This document shows positions 32,495-41,867 of a DNA stretch of 64,000 bases, piece by piece. The notes beneath the pieces were generated by a model. The model did not search any database. It was not told the origin of the DNA and saw nothing but the letters and a program-made list of their open reading frames with translations. A program made the translations under genes and the position numbers. Each line of letters begins with the position of its first letter. The stretch's first letter is position 1. The DNA is from Actinomadura darangshiensis (lineage in GTDB: Bacteria; Actinomycetota; Actinomycetes; Streptosporangiales; Streptosporangiaceae), in contig NZ_SMKY01000007.1 of NCBI RefSeq assembly GCF_004349235.1, forward strand, positions 19,921-83,920. The letters are read 5' to 3'.

Positions 32495-32585
32495 CGCAGG
32501 GCGACGGCCGCAGGGCGACGGCCGCAGGGCGACGGCCGCAGGGCGACCGGCACAGGGCGACCGGCACAGGGCGACCGGCACAGGG
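32495..32585. repeat. 14-bp tandem repeat, about 6.5 copies
   Basis: Three copies of CGCAGGGCGACGGC are followed by one hybrid unit CGCAGGGCGACCGG, two of CACAGGGCGACCGG and a half unit. The change from one variant to the other part-way suggests slippage after a point change. The unit length is not a multiple of three and no spacers exist, so it is neither coding nor CRISPR. Confidence 0.95.
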
Positions 32586-32589
32586 TGGG

Positions 32590-32641
32590 GATCGCGCCGG
32601 CGGGGCCGGCTCGGGGGGTTGCGGCCGCCGCCGGCGCGATC
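32590..32641. terminator. Strong hairpin downstream of the HEPN gene
   Basis: GATCGCGCCGGCGG (32590-32603) is a perfect inverted match to 32628-32641, with a 24-base loop. It lies about 110 bases after the end of the minus-strand HEPN gene and could terminate that transcript. Confidence 0.55.
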
Positions 32642-32748
32642 GCGCGGGGCGCCGGGGGCCGGGAGCCGCCCTGCGGTGAGGTCGGCGGGGCGGCCCCGGC
32701 CCCCGGCGTGGCCGGTCCCGGGGAGGTGGGACGGGCCTCCGTGATCGC

Positions 32749-33252
32749 TCAGCCGGCCTCGGGGACGGGCAGCGTCGGCTGCCCGTCGATGCCGAGGGTG
32801 TCCTCGACGAGGGTGACGAAGACCTCGGCGTCGTGCTGCAGCTCCTCGGCCTCGCGCGGGGTGGCGGCGCGCGGGAGGCCCGCCTCGGCGGCGGCGCGCT
32901 TGTCGGCGCCGGCGGCGAAGAAGGCGGCCCACTCGCGCAGCGCGGGCTCGGCCTCGGGCAGCAGCACCCACACGCTGCGGGGACGTCCGCGGCGGTGGGT
33001 CTCCAGTGGCTCCTTGGACGCCAGCACCGCGGCGGCGGCGCGCAGCGCGGCCAGGTGGGCGCAGACGTAGCGGACGGCGGGCGAGGTGGCCTCGGCCGCC
33101 TCGGCGAGGCCCATCCGGGCCGCGTGCAGCTGGCCGGCGGCCGTGTGCGCCGGCCGCGGGGCGGGCAGCGGGCGGTGGCGTGGGCGTGGGCTCGGCGATG
33201 GGACGGACTGGGCGGCGGAGTGGATACCCCGTGCGGTCACCGTTCCGGACAT
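32749..33252 (-). CDS. SAV_6107-family HEPN-domain protein
   Basis: 167 residues from ATG 33252, with a strong GGAAGGAGG five bases upstream. The helical core (AARMGLAEAAEATSPAVRYVCAHLAALRAAAAVLASK, then RPRSVWVLLPEAEPALREWAAFFAAGADKRAAAEAGL) matches the actinobacterial SAV_6107-type HEPN domain family as I remember it. The canonical catalytic Rx4-6H RNase motif of toxin HEPNs is not evident. No MNT nucleotidyltransferase partner is adjacent, so a toxin-antitoxin role is not supported. N-terminal 40 residues are low complexity. Confidence 0.75.
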   Translation of the reverse strand: MSGTVTARGIHSAAQSVPSPSPRPRHRPLPAPRPAHTAAGQLHAARMGLAEAAEATSPAVRYVCAHLAALRAAAAVLASKEPLETHRRGRPRSVWVLLPEAEPALREWAAFFAAGADKRAAAEAGLPRAATPREAEELQHDAEVFVTLVEDTLGIDGQPTLPVPEAG

Positions 33253-33486
33253 GTCTGCCTCCTTCCGGGCTCGGGCCGGCCGGGCGGAGAGCTTCCCCTC
33301 ACTCCGCCCGGCCGTCCGTCCCGCCGAAACACCGCGACCGGCGGGGACGTCGCCCTGGCGCGGGCCGCGAGTCCCGCACCACCTCGAACATAAGTTCGAC
33401 GCATTCACAGTAAACCGCCCCGGCGGCGATTCGTCAACGTGTTCGAACGCGTGTCGTGCGCCGCAGGTCAGAGGCGGTGCCGGAGG

Positions 33487-34272
33487 TCACTTCCCGGGGC
33501 GTCTGACGTGCACGGGAACGTTCGTGCCGAGGAGGTCCGGGAAGTACTCGGCGATGTGCATCGGCATCCGGACGCAGCCGTGCGAGGCCGGGTCCTTCGG
33601 GACGTCCAGGGCGCCGTGGAAGGCGATGCCGCCGTTGAAGTAGATGGGGTTGTAGAGCTGCCCGAGCGGCGACGTCTCCCAGCCGGAGGCGCGGCGCCCC
33701 GTCCGGAAGTCGCCCGTGCCCGTGGAGGCGTAGCGGCAGCGCGCGACGGTGGCGCCGCGGTCCTTGGCGCAGTAGTACTGGCCGGAGCCCGACGAAATGT
33801 GCGAGATGAGCCGCGGCCGGCCGTCCTTGTAGAGGACGAGGTACTGCCGCTTCAGGTCGACGTCGACGCGGTTCTTCTCGCGCTTCTTGGCCATCGGACG
33901 CGGTTCCTTGGGGGCGTCCAGGGCGTCCCAGAACGACGTGGAGAGCGTCCCCTTCAGCTTGAGGCGGTTGACGGCCTGGAACGCCCAGACGGCCGTCTGG
34001 GTGGACGGCCCGTACTTCCCGTCCGCCTTGCCGGGGTCGTAGTGCAGTTCCTTGAGGCGGTGCTGAAGTGCCTTGACGTCGGCGCCCTTGGCGCCGGGTT
34101 TCAGCTTGCGGTGGGTGGGCGTAGGGCTCGGGGTCGGCTTCGCCGGCGTCGTGGACGGCGAGCCCTCCGGTGGGGCCGGCGCCGCGGCGCCGGAGTCGTC
34201 GCAGCCCGCCAGGAGGACGGCCGCGATCAGCAGGACCGCGCTCTTCCGCACGTCGATCGGTCTCCCTCGCAT
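33487..34272 (-). CDS. L,D-transpeptidase lipoprotein with peptidoglycan-binding domain
   Basis: A cell-wall cross-linking or modifying enzyme. 261 residues. The signal sequence ends in the lipobox LLAGC, so the protein is probably lipid-anchored outside the membrane. A Pro/Thr linker (about 30-55) leads to a PG-binding-1 domain (GADVKALQHRLKELHYDPGKADGKYGPSTQTAVWAFQ). The YkuD catalytic domain follows, with HGALDVPKDPASHGCVRM carrying the nucleophilic Cys. Single gene, divergent from the YbaK-like gene. Confidence 0.92.
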   Translation of the reverse strand: MRGRPIDVRKSAVLLIAAVLLAGCDDSGAAAPAPPEGSPSTTPAKPTPSPTPTHRKLKPGAKGADVKALQHRLKELHYDPGKADGKYGPSTQTAVWAFQAVNRLKLKGTLSTSFWDALDAPKEPRPMAKKREKNRVDVDLKRQYLVLYKDGRPRLISHISSGSGQYYCAKDRGATVARCRYASTGTGDFRTGRRASGWETSPLGQLYNPIYFNGGIAFHGALDVPKDPASHGCVRMPMHIAEYFPDLLGTNVPVHVRRPGK

Positions 34273-34296
34273 GCGCTTGACCTTAAGGTGCTACCC

Positions 34297-34761
34297 ATGC
34301 ATCCGAATGCCGAAATCGTCGCGAAGGCCCTGCTCGACCAGGGCGCGACCGGGGTCATCGTGGAGCTTCCCGACTCCGCGCGGACGGCGCAGGCCGCCGC
34401 CGAGCAGGTGGGCTGCGAGGTCGGCGCGATCGCCAACAGCCTGGTGTTCGACGCCGACGGGGCGCCGCTGCTGGTGCTGACCAGCGGGGCGCACCGCGTC
34501 GACACGGCGAAGGTCGCGGCGCTGGTGGGCGCCGCGAAGGTGCGGCGGGCGACGCCGGAGTTCGTCCGGGAGGCGACCGGCCAGCCGATCGGGGGCGTCG
34601 CGCCGATCGGCCACCCGGCGCCGGTCCGCACGCTCGTGGACGTCTGGCTGGAGAAGCACGGCCAGGTGTGGGCGGCGGGCGGGCACCCGCACACCGTCTT
34701 CCCCACGTCCTACGACGAACTGCTGCGGATCACCGGGGGCACCCCGGTGGAGGTGGAGTGA
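34297..34761 (+). CDS. YbaK/EbsC-type aminoacyl-tRNA deacylase
   Basis: Expected to hydrolyse mis-charged tRNA such as Cys-tRNA(Pro) or Ala-tRNA(Pro). 154 residues from ATG 34297, preceded by AAGGTG. The conserved region includes AANSLVFDADG-like text (here AIANSLVFDADGAPLLVLTSGAHRVD), the Lys-containing VAALVGAAKVRRATPEFVREATGQPIGGVAPIGH and the C-terminal WAAGGHPHTVFPTSYDEL. Its stop overlaps the next ATG (TGATG), coupling it to the ArsC-like gene. The broad family makes the exact tRNA substrate uncertain. Confidence 0.88.
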   Translation: MHPNAEIVAKALLDQGATGVIVELPDSARTAQAAAEQVGCEVGAIANSLVFDADGAPLLVLTSGAHRVDTAKVAALVGAAKVRRATPEFVREATGQPIGGVAPIGHPAPVRTLVDVWLEKHGQVWAAGGHPHTVFPTSYDELLRITGGTPVEVE

Positions 34762-35111
34762 TGGAGATCTGGCACAACCCGCGCTGCTCGAAGAGCCGGG
34801 CCGCCAAGGCCGCACTGGACGAGGCGGGCGTGGAGTACACCGAGCGCCGCTACCTGGACGAGCCGCCCACGGCGCAGGAGCTGGACGCGGTCCTCACCCG
34901 GATCGGCGCCGAGCCGTGGGACGTGGCTCGGCTGAACGAGCCGGTCGCCAAGGAGCTCGGTCTCAAGGAGCTTGAGCACGACCGCGCCCGCTGGATCGAG
35001 GTCATGGTGGCGAATCCGGTGCTGATCCAGCGTCCGATCGTCCTGACCGGCGGCACGGCGGTCGTGGCGCGTGATCCCGAATCGGTGCGCAAGGCCCTCG
35101 ACGACCGGTGA
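34761..35111 (+). CDS. ArsC/Spx-family thioredoxin-fold protein (arsenate reductase-like)
   Basis: 116 residues with the ArsC signature MEIWHNPRCSKSRAAKAAL, in which the single active-site Cys12 precedes SKSR, and the substrate-binding Arg in PVLIQRPIVLTGG. This is the glutaredoxin-linked ArsC/YffB group. No arsenite pump or ArsR repressor gene is nearby and it is coupled to a YbaK-like gene, so arsenic resistance is not certain. Confidence 0.85.
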   Translation: MEIWHNPRCSKSRAAKAALDEAGVEYTERRYLDEPPTAQELDAVLTRIGAEPWDVARLNEPVAKELGLKELEHDRARWIEVMVANPVLIQRPIVLTGGTAVVARDPESVRKALDDR

Positions 35112-35142
35112 CGGGGCACCGCGCGGGTCTAGTCTCTGTCGG

Positions 35143-35745
35143 GTGAGGGACCCGAAGCTCCGCGAGATCGACCAACGCGCCTTCCTGCGCAGGCTCAGCC
35201 CCATGCTGGACGTGTACGCGGCCGCGATGGAACCGCCGAACGAGCAGCTTCCGGGCCGGCACACCATCATGGAGCGGCACACCTCGTATCCGGGGTTCCG
35301 CGCGTTCGTGGCCGAGCGGCCCGGTGCGCTGCGCGTCATGCCGAGCCCGGTCCAGGGGTTCGCGTACGGGTTCCACGGGACGCGCGGCCAGTGGTGGCAC
35401 GACGTCGTCCACCAGGCGCTGTGCGACCTGGAGGGCCCCGAGCACGCCGACGGGTGGCTGGAGGACACGTTCGAGGTCGCGGAGCTGCACGTCCATCCGC
35501 AGGCGCAGGGCAAGGGCCTCGGCCGCGGCCTCCTCGGCGCGCTGTGCGAGGGGCGGCCCGAGCGGACGGTCGTCCTGTCGACGCTCGACAGGACGCCGGA
35601 CACTCCGGCGCGCACCCTGTACCGCTCGGTCGGCATGGTCGATCTGCTGGCCGGCTTCGAGTTTCCCGGCGGCGGGCCCCGCTACGCGGTCATGGGCGGG
35701 ACGCTGCCCCTGGCGCCGTACCCGGCGCCGTCCAGCAGCGAGTAG
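35143..35745 (+). CDS. GNAT-family N-acetyltransferase
   Basis: 200 residues. The acetyl-CoA-binding motif is clear in [24 protein letters not shown] (Q/RxxGxG/A type), followed by [15 protein letters not shown] near the C-terminus. GTG 35143 is chosen because TAGTCT, a -10-like hexamer, ends seven bases upstream, which would give a leaderless message. The open frame extends back to 35071 inside the ArsC-like gene. The 3' end overlaps metF (convergent) by 64 bases. Substrate unknown. Confidence 0.85.
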   Translation: MRDPKLREIDQRAFLRRLSPMLDVYAAAMEPPNEQLPGRHTIMERHTSYPGFRAFVAERPGALRVMPSPVQGFAYGFHGTRGQWWHDVVHQALCDLEGPEHADGWLEDTFEVAELHVHPQAQGKGLGRGLLGALCEGRPERTVVLSTLDRTPDTPARTLYRSVGMVDLLAGFEFPGGGPRYAVMGGTLPLAPYPAPSSSE

Positions 35746-36617
35746 ACCTCGCGCGTCGCCGTGGACTTGTTGAACGTGATGAAGTGGATGCCGGGCGCGC
35801 CCTGGTCGAGCAGTTCGCCGCACACCTGCGCGGCGTGCTCGATGCCGAGCCTGCGGACCGCCTCCGGGTCGTCCGCGACGGCGTCGAACCGGGCCCTGAC
35901 CTCGGGCGGGAACGGCGCGCCCGACAGCTGCTCGGACCGCTCGATCGTGCTGATCTGGGTGACCGGCATGATGCCGGGCAGGATCGGCACGTCGCAGCCG
36001 GCGGCGTCGACGCGGTCGCGCAGCCGGAAGTAGTCCTCGGCGCGGAAGAACATCTGGGTGATCGCGTAGTCGGCCCCGGCCCGGCACTTGTCCACGAAGT
36101 AGCGGGTGTCGCTCTCCACGTCGTGCGAGCGCGGGTGCTTGTAGGGGAACGCGGCGACGCCGACGCTGAAGTCGCCGTAGGAGCGGATCATCCGGACGAG
36201 GTCGGCGGCGTACTCGACGCCGTCGGGGTGCTTGACCCACTCCCCCATCGGGTCGCCGGGCGGGTCGCCGCGCACGGCGAGGATGTTGCGGACGCCGGCC
36301 GCGGCGAACCGGCCGATCAGGTTGCGCAGCTCCGCCTGCGAGTGGTTTACGGCGGTGAAGTGCGCGACGGGGGTGAGCGTGGTGTCGGTGGCGATCCGCT
36401 CGACGATGTCGACGGTCTTGTCGCGGGTGCCGCCGCCCGCGCCGTAGGTCACCGACACGAACGTCGGGTGCAGGGACTCCAGTTCGCGGATCGCGCGCCA
36501 CAGGTTCCGTGCGCCCTTGTCGGTCTTGGGCGGGGAGAACTCGAACGAGAAGGACCGGTCTCCGGAGGCCAGCAGCTCTCGCACGGTGGGGGGCCGATCG
36601 GGGCGTAGGCGTCGCAT
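35682..36617 (-). CDS. metF: 5,10-Methylenetetrahydrofolate reductase
   Basis: Reduces methylene-THF to methyl-THF for methionine synthesis using FAD. 311 residues. The catalytic Glu lies in [16 protein letters not shown]/folate-binding features include [27 protein letters not shown] and [12 protein letters not shown]. The C-terminal [20 protein letters not shown] is typical. Divergent from the prenyl synthase gene. No methionine-responsive riboswitch was recognised in its 5' region. Confidence 0.96.
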   Translation of the reverse strand: MRRLRPDRPPTVRELLASGDRSFSFEFSPPKTDKGARNLWRAIRELESLHPTFVSVTYGAGGGTRDKTVDIVERIATDTTLTPVAHFTAVNHSQAELRNLIGRFAAAGVRNILAVRGDPPGDPMGEWVKHPDGVEYAADLVRMIRSYGDFSVGVAAFPYKHPRSHDVESDTRYFVDKCRAGADYAITQMFFRAEDYFRLRDRVDAAGCDVPILPGIMPVTQISTIERSEQLSGAPFPPEVRARFDAVADDPEAVRRLGIEHAAQVCGELLDQGAPGIHFITFNKSTATREVYSLLDGAGYGARGSVPPMTA

Positions 36618-36766
36618 TCCCCAAGCCTACAGAAGGAGCCCCGGCCGACGTTCCGCGTGATGCTCACCACACTGCACGGGCGTTATGTCCCTATTTCCGA
36701 CAATCCAGTGACCTCTCACGTTTTCGACGGGAGGTTGAAACCGCCCAGGTGGATACGATCTCGGGC

Positions 36767-37819
36767 ATGTCGACCAGCCGTATCCGCAAGGAGGTCGACG
36801 AGGCGCTCCTGGCCTTCGTCGACCGGCAGCGCCCGGCCCTGCTCGCCATCGGCGAGGACCTCGGGCCGCTGCTGTCCGCCCTCGACGCCCTGCTGAGCGG
36901 CGGGAAGCGGCTGCGCCCCGCGTTCTGCCACTGGGGGTGGCGCGCCGCCGGCGGCGGGGACGCCCCCGGCATCGTGGCCGCCGCCGCGTCCCTGGAGCTG
37001 CTCCAGGCCAGCGCACTGATCCACGACGACGTGATGGACTCCAGCGACATCCGCCGCGGCCAGCCGTCCGCGCACCGCCGGTTCGAGGCGCTGCACCGCG
37101 CGCAGGGGTGGCCGGGCGACGCGCAGGCGTTCGGCGGCGGCGCCGCGATCCTGCTCGGCGACCTGTGCCTGGCGTGGTCGAGCGAGATGTTCGAGAGCTG
37201 CGGGCTGGACGGGGACGGCCGGGAGCGCGGCCGTGCCGTCTACGACCTGATGCGCACCGAGGTCATGTGCGGCCAGTACCTCGACATGCTGGAGGGGTCC
37301 CGCCGCGCGGCGAACGTCGACGCGGCGCTGCGCGTGGTCGAGTACAAGAGCGCCAAGTACACGATCGAGCGCCCGCTGCACCTCGGCGCCGCGCTGGCCG
37401 GTGCCCGCCCGGACGTGCTCGCCGCGCTGACCGGCTACGGCCTGCCGCTCGGCATCGCCTTCCAGCTCCGCGACGACGTCCTCGGCGTGTTCGGCGACCC
37501 GGCCGAGACCGGCAAGCCCGCCGGCGACGACCTGCGCGAGGGCAAGCGGACCGTCCTGGTCGCCCTCACCCTGGCGCGCGCGTCCTCGGCGCAGGCCGCG
37601 TCGCTGGAGCGCCGCCTCGGCGACCCCGCCCTCGACCGCCCGGGCGTGGACGAGCTGCGCAGGATCATCGAGGAGACCGGCGGCCTCGCCGCCTGCGAGG
37701 CCATGATCGAGCGCTACCTCCGCGAGGCCGAGAAGGCCCTGGAATCGGCCCCGATCACCGCAGAGGCACGCCACGCCCTCGCCGACCTGGCCGTCGCGGC
37801 CACCACACGCAGCACATGA
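36767..37819 (+). CDS. Trans-isoprenyl diphosphate synthase (polyprenyl synthetase family)
   Basis: Elongates allylic diphosphates with isopentenyl diphosphate, probably to geranylgeranyl or a similar length. 350 residues. Both Asp-rich motifs are present: IHDDVMDSSDIRRGQPSAH and QLRDDVLGVFGD, with SGGKRLRP upstream. A TACGAT hexamer ends seven bases before the ATG, suggesting a leaderless transcript. No carotenoid or menaquinone genes are adjacent, so the product length is not assigned. Confidence 0.93.
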   Translation: MSTSRIRKEVDEALLAFVDRQRPALLAIGEDLGPLLSALDALLSGGKRLRPAFCHWGWRAAGGGDAPGIVAAAASLELLQASALIHDDVMDSSDIRRGQPSAHRRFEALHRAQGWPGDAQAFGGGAAILLGDLCLAWSSEMFESCGLDGDGRERGRAVYDLMRTEVMCGQYLDMLEGSRRAANVDAALRVVEYKSAKYTIERPLHLGAALAGARPDVLAALTGYGLPLGIAFQLRDDVLGVFGDPAETGKPAGDDLREGKRTVLVALTLARASSAQAASLERRLGDPALDRPGVDELRRIIEETGGLAACEAMIERYLREAEKALESAPITAEARHALADLAVAATTRST

Positions 37820-37896
37820 GCGACTCGTGACACGATTCGGCCAAGTTTCCCTGGTGGACTAGAACTTTCCCACCGATTGGTGGCAGAAATGTCGCC

Positions 37897-38439
37897 ATGT
37901 GCGCCGACAGCCCTGGGAACCGCGTGCCGCGCTTCGACCCGCTCCCCGAAGAGGAGTGGGACGACGTGGTCAAGGCCGTGACCGCCTCCATCGGGCCGCT
38001 GAACATCGTCACCACGATCGCCCGCCACCCGAAGCTGTTCCACTCCTGGATCGGGTTCGCCTCGATGCTGCTGATGGGCGGCACGCTGAGCGACCGGGAC
38101 CGCGAGCTGGCGATCCTGCGGACGGCGCACCACCGTTCCTGCGCCTACGAGTGGGACCACCACCGCAAGGTCGCGCTGGGCGTCGGCCTCACCGAGGGCG
38201 AGATCGCCGCGCTCCGGCTGGCCCCGGACGAGCACGGCTGGAGCGACGAGGACCGCATGGTGCTGACCGCCGCGGACGAACTGCACGCCGGCGGCACGGT
38301 CTCCGACGCGACGTGGACGGAGCTGTCCACCCGGCTGGGCGAGCATCAGCTGATCGAGCTGGTGATGCTGATCGGGCACTACCACCTGCTCGCCTTCACG
38401 CTGAACGCCCTCCGCGTCCAGAACGAGGACGGGCATTGA
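37897..38439 (+). CDS. Carboxymuconolactone decarboxylase-family (AhpD-like) protein
   Basis: 180 residues in the CMD/AhpD fold. The core LMGGTLSDRDRELAILRTAHHRSCAYEWDHHRKVALGVGLTEGEI carries the family's Cys and His residues, but only one Cys (SCAYEWDHH) rather than the CxxC of AhpD. Peroxidase partnering is therefore unlikely. Its stop overlaps the GH3 gene start by one base (TGATG), so the two are co-expressed. Reaction unknown. Confidence 0.87.
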   Translation: MCADSPGNRVPRFDPLPEEEWDDVVKAVTASIGPLNIVTTIARHPKLFHSWIGFASMLLMGGTLSDRDRELAILRTAHHRSCAYEWDHHRKVALGVGLTEGEIAALRLAPDEHGWSDEDRMVLTAADELHAGGTVSDATWTELSTRLGEHQLIELVMLIGHYHLLAFTLNALRVQNEDGH

Positions 38440-40580
38440 TGCGCGCCGGCCGGTGGCTCCCGGCGGCGGCCGCGCTCGCGTCGGTGCTGGCGCTCGCCGC
38501 GGTGCAGGCGCCCGGCGAGGCGCGGGCGGAGACGGGACGCTGCGGCGACCCGGCCCAGCGCCCGTGGTGCGACACGTCGCTGACGCCGGACCAGCGGACG
38601 GCGCTGCTGCTGCCGAAGATGACCGGCGACGAGAAGATCGCGCTGCTGGCGTCGGACGATCCGTTCGGCGGCCCTCTCGGCGGGTTCTTCGAGAACGCGC
38701 ACGCCGACACCAACGACGGGATCGAGCGGCTTGGCATCCCGCCGGTGTACATGGCCGACGGGCCGGCCGGCGTCAGGCAGGGCAAGGCGACCGCGTTACC
38801 CGCGCCGATCGCGCTGGCGGCGGGCTTCGACCGGGAGGGCGCGCGGCTGTACGGCCGGACGGTCGCGTGGGAGGCGAGGCACCGGGGCAACGACCTCGTC
38901 TTCGGCCCGACCGTGGACGTCCTCCGCACGCCCCGCAACGGCCGGACCTTCGAGGGCTTCGGCGAGGACCCGTACCTGTCGGCGACGCTGGGCGTGCCCT
39001 GGATCAAGGGCGCGCAGGCGCAGGGCGTGATGACGTCGGTCAAGCACATGGCCGTCTACACGCAGGAGACCGACCGGCTGTCCCTCAGCATGACCGTCGA
39101 TCCGCGGACGCTGCGCGAGATCTACCTTCCGCCGTTCGAGGCCGCCGTGAAGGACGGCGGCGCGGCGACGGTGATGTGCGGGTTCGGCGAGCTGAACGGC
39201 CGGTGGGCCTGCCAGGACGACGCCGTCCTGAACAAGATCCTGCGGTCGGAGTGGGGGTTCACGGGGCTCGTCCCGTCCGACCACACCGCCGTGCAGGACA
39301 CCGTGGGGGCGGCGAACGGCGGGCTCGACATGGAACTGCCGATCGGCATGAAGTACAACGCGTTCCTGCTGAAGCTGGCCGTCTCGCAGAGGAAGATCAC
39401 GCAGGCGACGATCGACGCCCACGTGAGCAACGTCCTGCGGACGATGTTCCGGTTCGGGGTGTTCGACCGGCAGGCGTACCCCAACGACCTCACCCGCATC
39501 GACCGGGCCGCGAGCCAGACCGCGGCCCGGCGCATCGAGGAGGACGGGATCACGCTGCTGAAGAACGACGGGATCCTGCCGCTGAAGGCCCCGAAGTCGA
39601 TCGCGCTGATCGGGCGGGCCGCGCAGGAGAGCCCGAGCGGATTCGGCTCGGCGAAGGTCGTCCCCTTCACGACCGTGAGCGCGCAGGACGGCATCGGGCG
39701 CCGTGCCGGGTCCGGAACCAAGGTGACCTACAACAGCGGTGACAACCCGGGGGATGCCGCCGGCGCCGCGCGCGCCGCGGACGTCGCCATCGTGTTCGCC
39801 ACCGACAGCCAGGGCGAGTTCTTCGACAAGTCGTGCCTCACGCTGGAATGCGGCGAGCCGCTCAGGGGCGACCAGGACGGGCTGATCTCCGCGGTCGCCA
39901 AGGCCAACCCCAACACGATCGTCGTGCTGAACACGGGCGGTCCTGTGCTGACGCCCTGGGCGGGACAGGTGAAGGGCATCATCGAGGCCTGGTACCCGGG
40001 TCAGGAGGCAGGGAACGCCCTGGCGCGCGTCCTGTACGGGGACGTCGACCCAGGCGGACGGCTTCCCGTGACGTTCCCCGTCAACGAGAACGATGCGCCG
40101 ACGTCCGGCAACCGGGCCCAGTACCCCGGCCTCAACAAGGCCACCACGTTCTCCGAGGGCGTCATGGTCGGTTACCGGCACTACGACGCGAAGGGCACCG
40201 CACCGCGTTTCCCCTTCGGGCACGGCCTGTCCTACACCACGTTCGCCTACAGCGGGCTGGTGGCGAGCACCAAGGCCGTGCAGGTGACGGTGACCAACAC
40301 CGGTGACCGGAGCGGTGTCGCCGTCCCGCAGCTCTACATCGGCATGCCGTCGCCCGGCGTGGACGTCCCGCAGCCGCCCAAGCAGCTCAAGGGCTACACC
40401 AAGGTCACGCTCGCGCCAGGCGAGAGCACGAAGGTGACGTTCCCGCTGTCCGCGCGCTCGCTCGCCTACTGGAACGTGGAGGCGAAGGCGTGGAAGGTCG
40501 CGGACGGCTGCTACGAGGTCATGGTGGGCTCCTCGTCCCGGCAGATCGCCCAGAAGGGGAGGCTCGGGACGTGCCGCTGA
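38439..40580 (+). CDS. Secreted glycoside hydrolase family 3 beta-glucosidase-like enzyme
   Basis: 713 residues with an N-terminal signal peptide (RAGRWLPAAAALASVLALA, cleavage near EARA). The GH3 N-terminal barrel has MADGPAGVRQGKATALPAPIA, SVKHMAVY and the probable nucleophile Asp in LVPSDHTAVQD. The C-terminal sandwich follows (EEDGITLLKNDGILPL), and then a fibronectin-III-like domain (VQVTVTNTGDRSGVAVPQLYIG). It likely cleaves terminal glycosidic bonds outside the cell; sugar specificity is not readable. No ABC sugar transporter or LacI gene is adjacent. Confidence 0.92.
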   Translation: MRAGRWLPAAAALASVLALAAVQAPGEARAETGRCGDPAQRPWCDTSLTPDQRTALLLPKMTGDEKIALLASDDPFGGPLGGFFENAHADTNDGIERLGIPPVYMADGPAGVRQGKATALPAPIALAAGFDREGARLYGRTVAWEARHRGNDLVFGPTVDVLRTPRNGRTFEGFGEDPYLSATLGVPWIKGAQAQGVMTSVKHMAVYTQETDRLSLSMTVDPRTLREIYLPPFEAAVKDGGAATVMCGFGELNGRWACQDDAVLNKILRSEWGFTGLVPSDHTAVQDTVGAANGGLDMELPIGMKYNAFLLKLAVSQRKITQATIDAHVSNVLRTMFRFGVFDRQAYPNDLTRIDRAASQTAARRIEEDGITLLKNDGILPLKAPKSIALIGRAAQESPSGFGSAKVVPFTTVSAQDGIGRRAGSGTKVTYNSGDNPGDAAGAARAADVAIVFATDSQGEFFDKSCLTLECGEPLRGDQDGLISAVAKANPNTIVVLNTGGPVLTPWAGQVKGIIEAWYPGQEAGNALARVLYGDVDPGGRLPVTFPVNENDAPTSGNRAQYPGLNKATTFSEGVMVGYRHYDAKGTAPRFPFGHGLSYTTFAYSGLVASTKAVQVTVTNTGDRSGVAVPQLYIGMPSPGVDVPQPPKQLKGYTKVTLAPGESTKVTFPLSARSLAYWNVEAKAWKVADGCYEVMVGSSSRQIAQKGRLGTCR

Positions 40581-40672
40581 CGGCGAAGATCGCGGTTCCG
40601 CTGCCGTACCCGCCGGTTACGCGGTACAAATGAGGAAATCTTCGTCCGTCCCCGCCGAGTCGGAGTCCCCCA

Positions 40673-41851
40673 GTGCCGCACGACACCTCCCGCGGGAGGA
40701 CGAACACCCGTCCCGCGCGTTCCGCCGCCGCCCGCCCCGGGCACGGCGGCCAGGCCCATGCGGGCCGCCCCGGCAAGCCGCACTCCGGCCAGGCACGTTC
40801 CGGGCAGGCCCGGTCCGGCCCTGACGGGCGCGCCGCCTCGGACGGGCACGGCACCTCTGACGGGCACGGCCCCTCGGACGGGCACGGCGTCCCGGACCGG
40901 CAGGGCGGCGCGCCCCGCCCGCCGCGCGGCCGCGACCCGCGGCCCGGCACCCCGCTCGGCCCCGACGACCCGCGCGGCCTCGGCGGCTACACGCTGCTCG
41001 GCCGGCTCGGCGAGGGCGGCCAGGGCGTCGTCTACCTCGCCCGGAACGGCGGCGGCGAGCTCGTCACCGTCAAGATGCTGCGCGGCGGCATCGCGGCCGG
41101 GCACCGGGCGCGCAGCCGCTTCGCCAAGGAGGCGGACGCGGCCCAGCAGGTGTCCGGCCGGCACACCGCGCGCGTCCTGGACGCCGACATGACCGGCGAC
41201 CGCCCCTACATCGTCAGCGAGTTCGTCGAGGGCCCGTCGCTCCAGCAGGTCGTCGCGGGCCGCGGCCCGCTCGCCGGGCCACGGCTCCGCAAGGCCGCGC
41301 TGCGCACGGCGGCGGCGCTCGCCGCGATCCACCGCGCCGGGATCGTGCACCGCGACTTCAAGCCCGGGAACGTCCTGCTCGGCCCGGACGGCGCCAAGGT
41401 CATCGACTTCGGCGTCGCCCGCACCGCCGACGCGGCCCCGCTGACCACCGGCCCGGTCGGGACGCCCGCCTACATGGCGCCCGAGCAGATCGAGGACGAG
41501 CCGGTCGGGCCGCCCGCCGACGTCTTCGCGTGGGGCGCCACCATGGTGTTCGCCGCGACGGGACGGCCGCCGTTCGGCACCGGGCCGAGCGCGGCGGTGA
41601 TGCGGCGCGTCACGTCCCGCAGGCCGGACCTCGGCGACATGGAGGGCCCGCTGCGCGACCTCGCGGCCCGCTGCCTGGACAAGAACCCGGCCGCGCGGCC
41701 GACCGCGTCGCAGATCGTCCGGGCGCTGCGCGCGGGCCAGGCCCCGGCCCAGCGGCCGCGGCCGACGCGGATCCCGCGCTACCGGTGGCGGATGATGGTC
41801 GCGCTCGGCGCCGTCGTGGCGGCCGGGTTCGTGCTCGGCATCCTGGTCTGA
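40673..41851 (+). CDS. Membrane-anchored serine/threonine protein kinase
   Basis: 392 residues. A disordered N-terminus (1-100) holds repeats of SDGHG. The kinase domain (about 103-365) has the Gly-rich loop GEGGQGVVYLAR, the Lys in VTVKML, the catalytic HRDFKPGNVLL, DFGVAR and the APE motif. One transmembrane helix near the C-terminus (MVALGAVVAAGFVLGILV) ends the protein, so there is no sensor domain outside. GTG start with GGAG seven bases upstream. HRDFK instead of HRDLK is a mild variant that is still catalytic. Confidence 0.93.
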   Translation: MPHDTSRGRTNTRPARSAAARPGHGGQAHAGRPGKPHSGQARSGQARSGPDGRAASDGHGTSDGHGPSDGHGVPDRQGGAPRPPRGRDPRPGTPLGPDDPRGLGGYTLLGRLGEGGQGVVYLARNGGGELVTVKMLRGGIAAGHRARSRFAKEADAAQQVSGRHTARVLDADMTGDRPYIVSEFVEGPSLQQVVAGRGPLAGPRLRKAALRTAAALAAIHRAGIVHRDFKPGNVLLGPDGAKVIDFGVARTADAAPLTTGPVGTPAYMAPEQIEDEPVGPPADVFAWGATMVFAATGRPPFGTGPSAAVMRRVTSRRPDLGDMEGPLRDLAARCLDKNPAARPTASQIVRALRAGQAPAQRPRPTRIPRYRWRMMVALGAVVAAGFVLGILV

Positions 41852-41867
41852 CCGGCCGCCGGTCCGC

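Larger units (their letters stand above)
32352..32748. other. Gene-free stretch with tandem repeats and a strong inverted repeat
   Basis: No supported ORF. Contains a 14-bp tandem array (32495-32585) and a 14-bp perfect inverted repeat (32590-32641), both listed separately. The remaining DNA is extremely GC-rich with no recognisable signal. Confidence 0.65.

Noticed and set aside
32495..32585. Tandem repeats considered as a CRISPR array
   Set aside because: The units are 14 bp and directly adjacent with no spacers, and there are no cas genes.
32749..33252. HEPN protein considered as a toxin of a HEPN-MNT pair
   Set aside because: No nucleotidyltransferase gene is adjacent and the RNase motif is not evident.
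34227..34706. Minus-strand ORF opposite the YbaK-like gene
   Set aside because: Shadow frame: the plus strand encodes a clear YbaK-like protein coupled to the next gene.
34761..35111. Arsenic-resistance operon
   Set aside because: Only the ArsC-like gene is present; no arsR, arsB or acr3 nearby.
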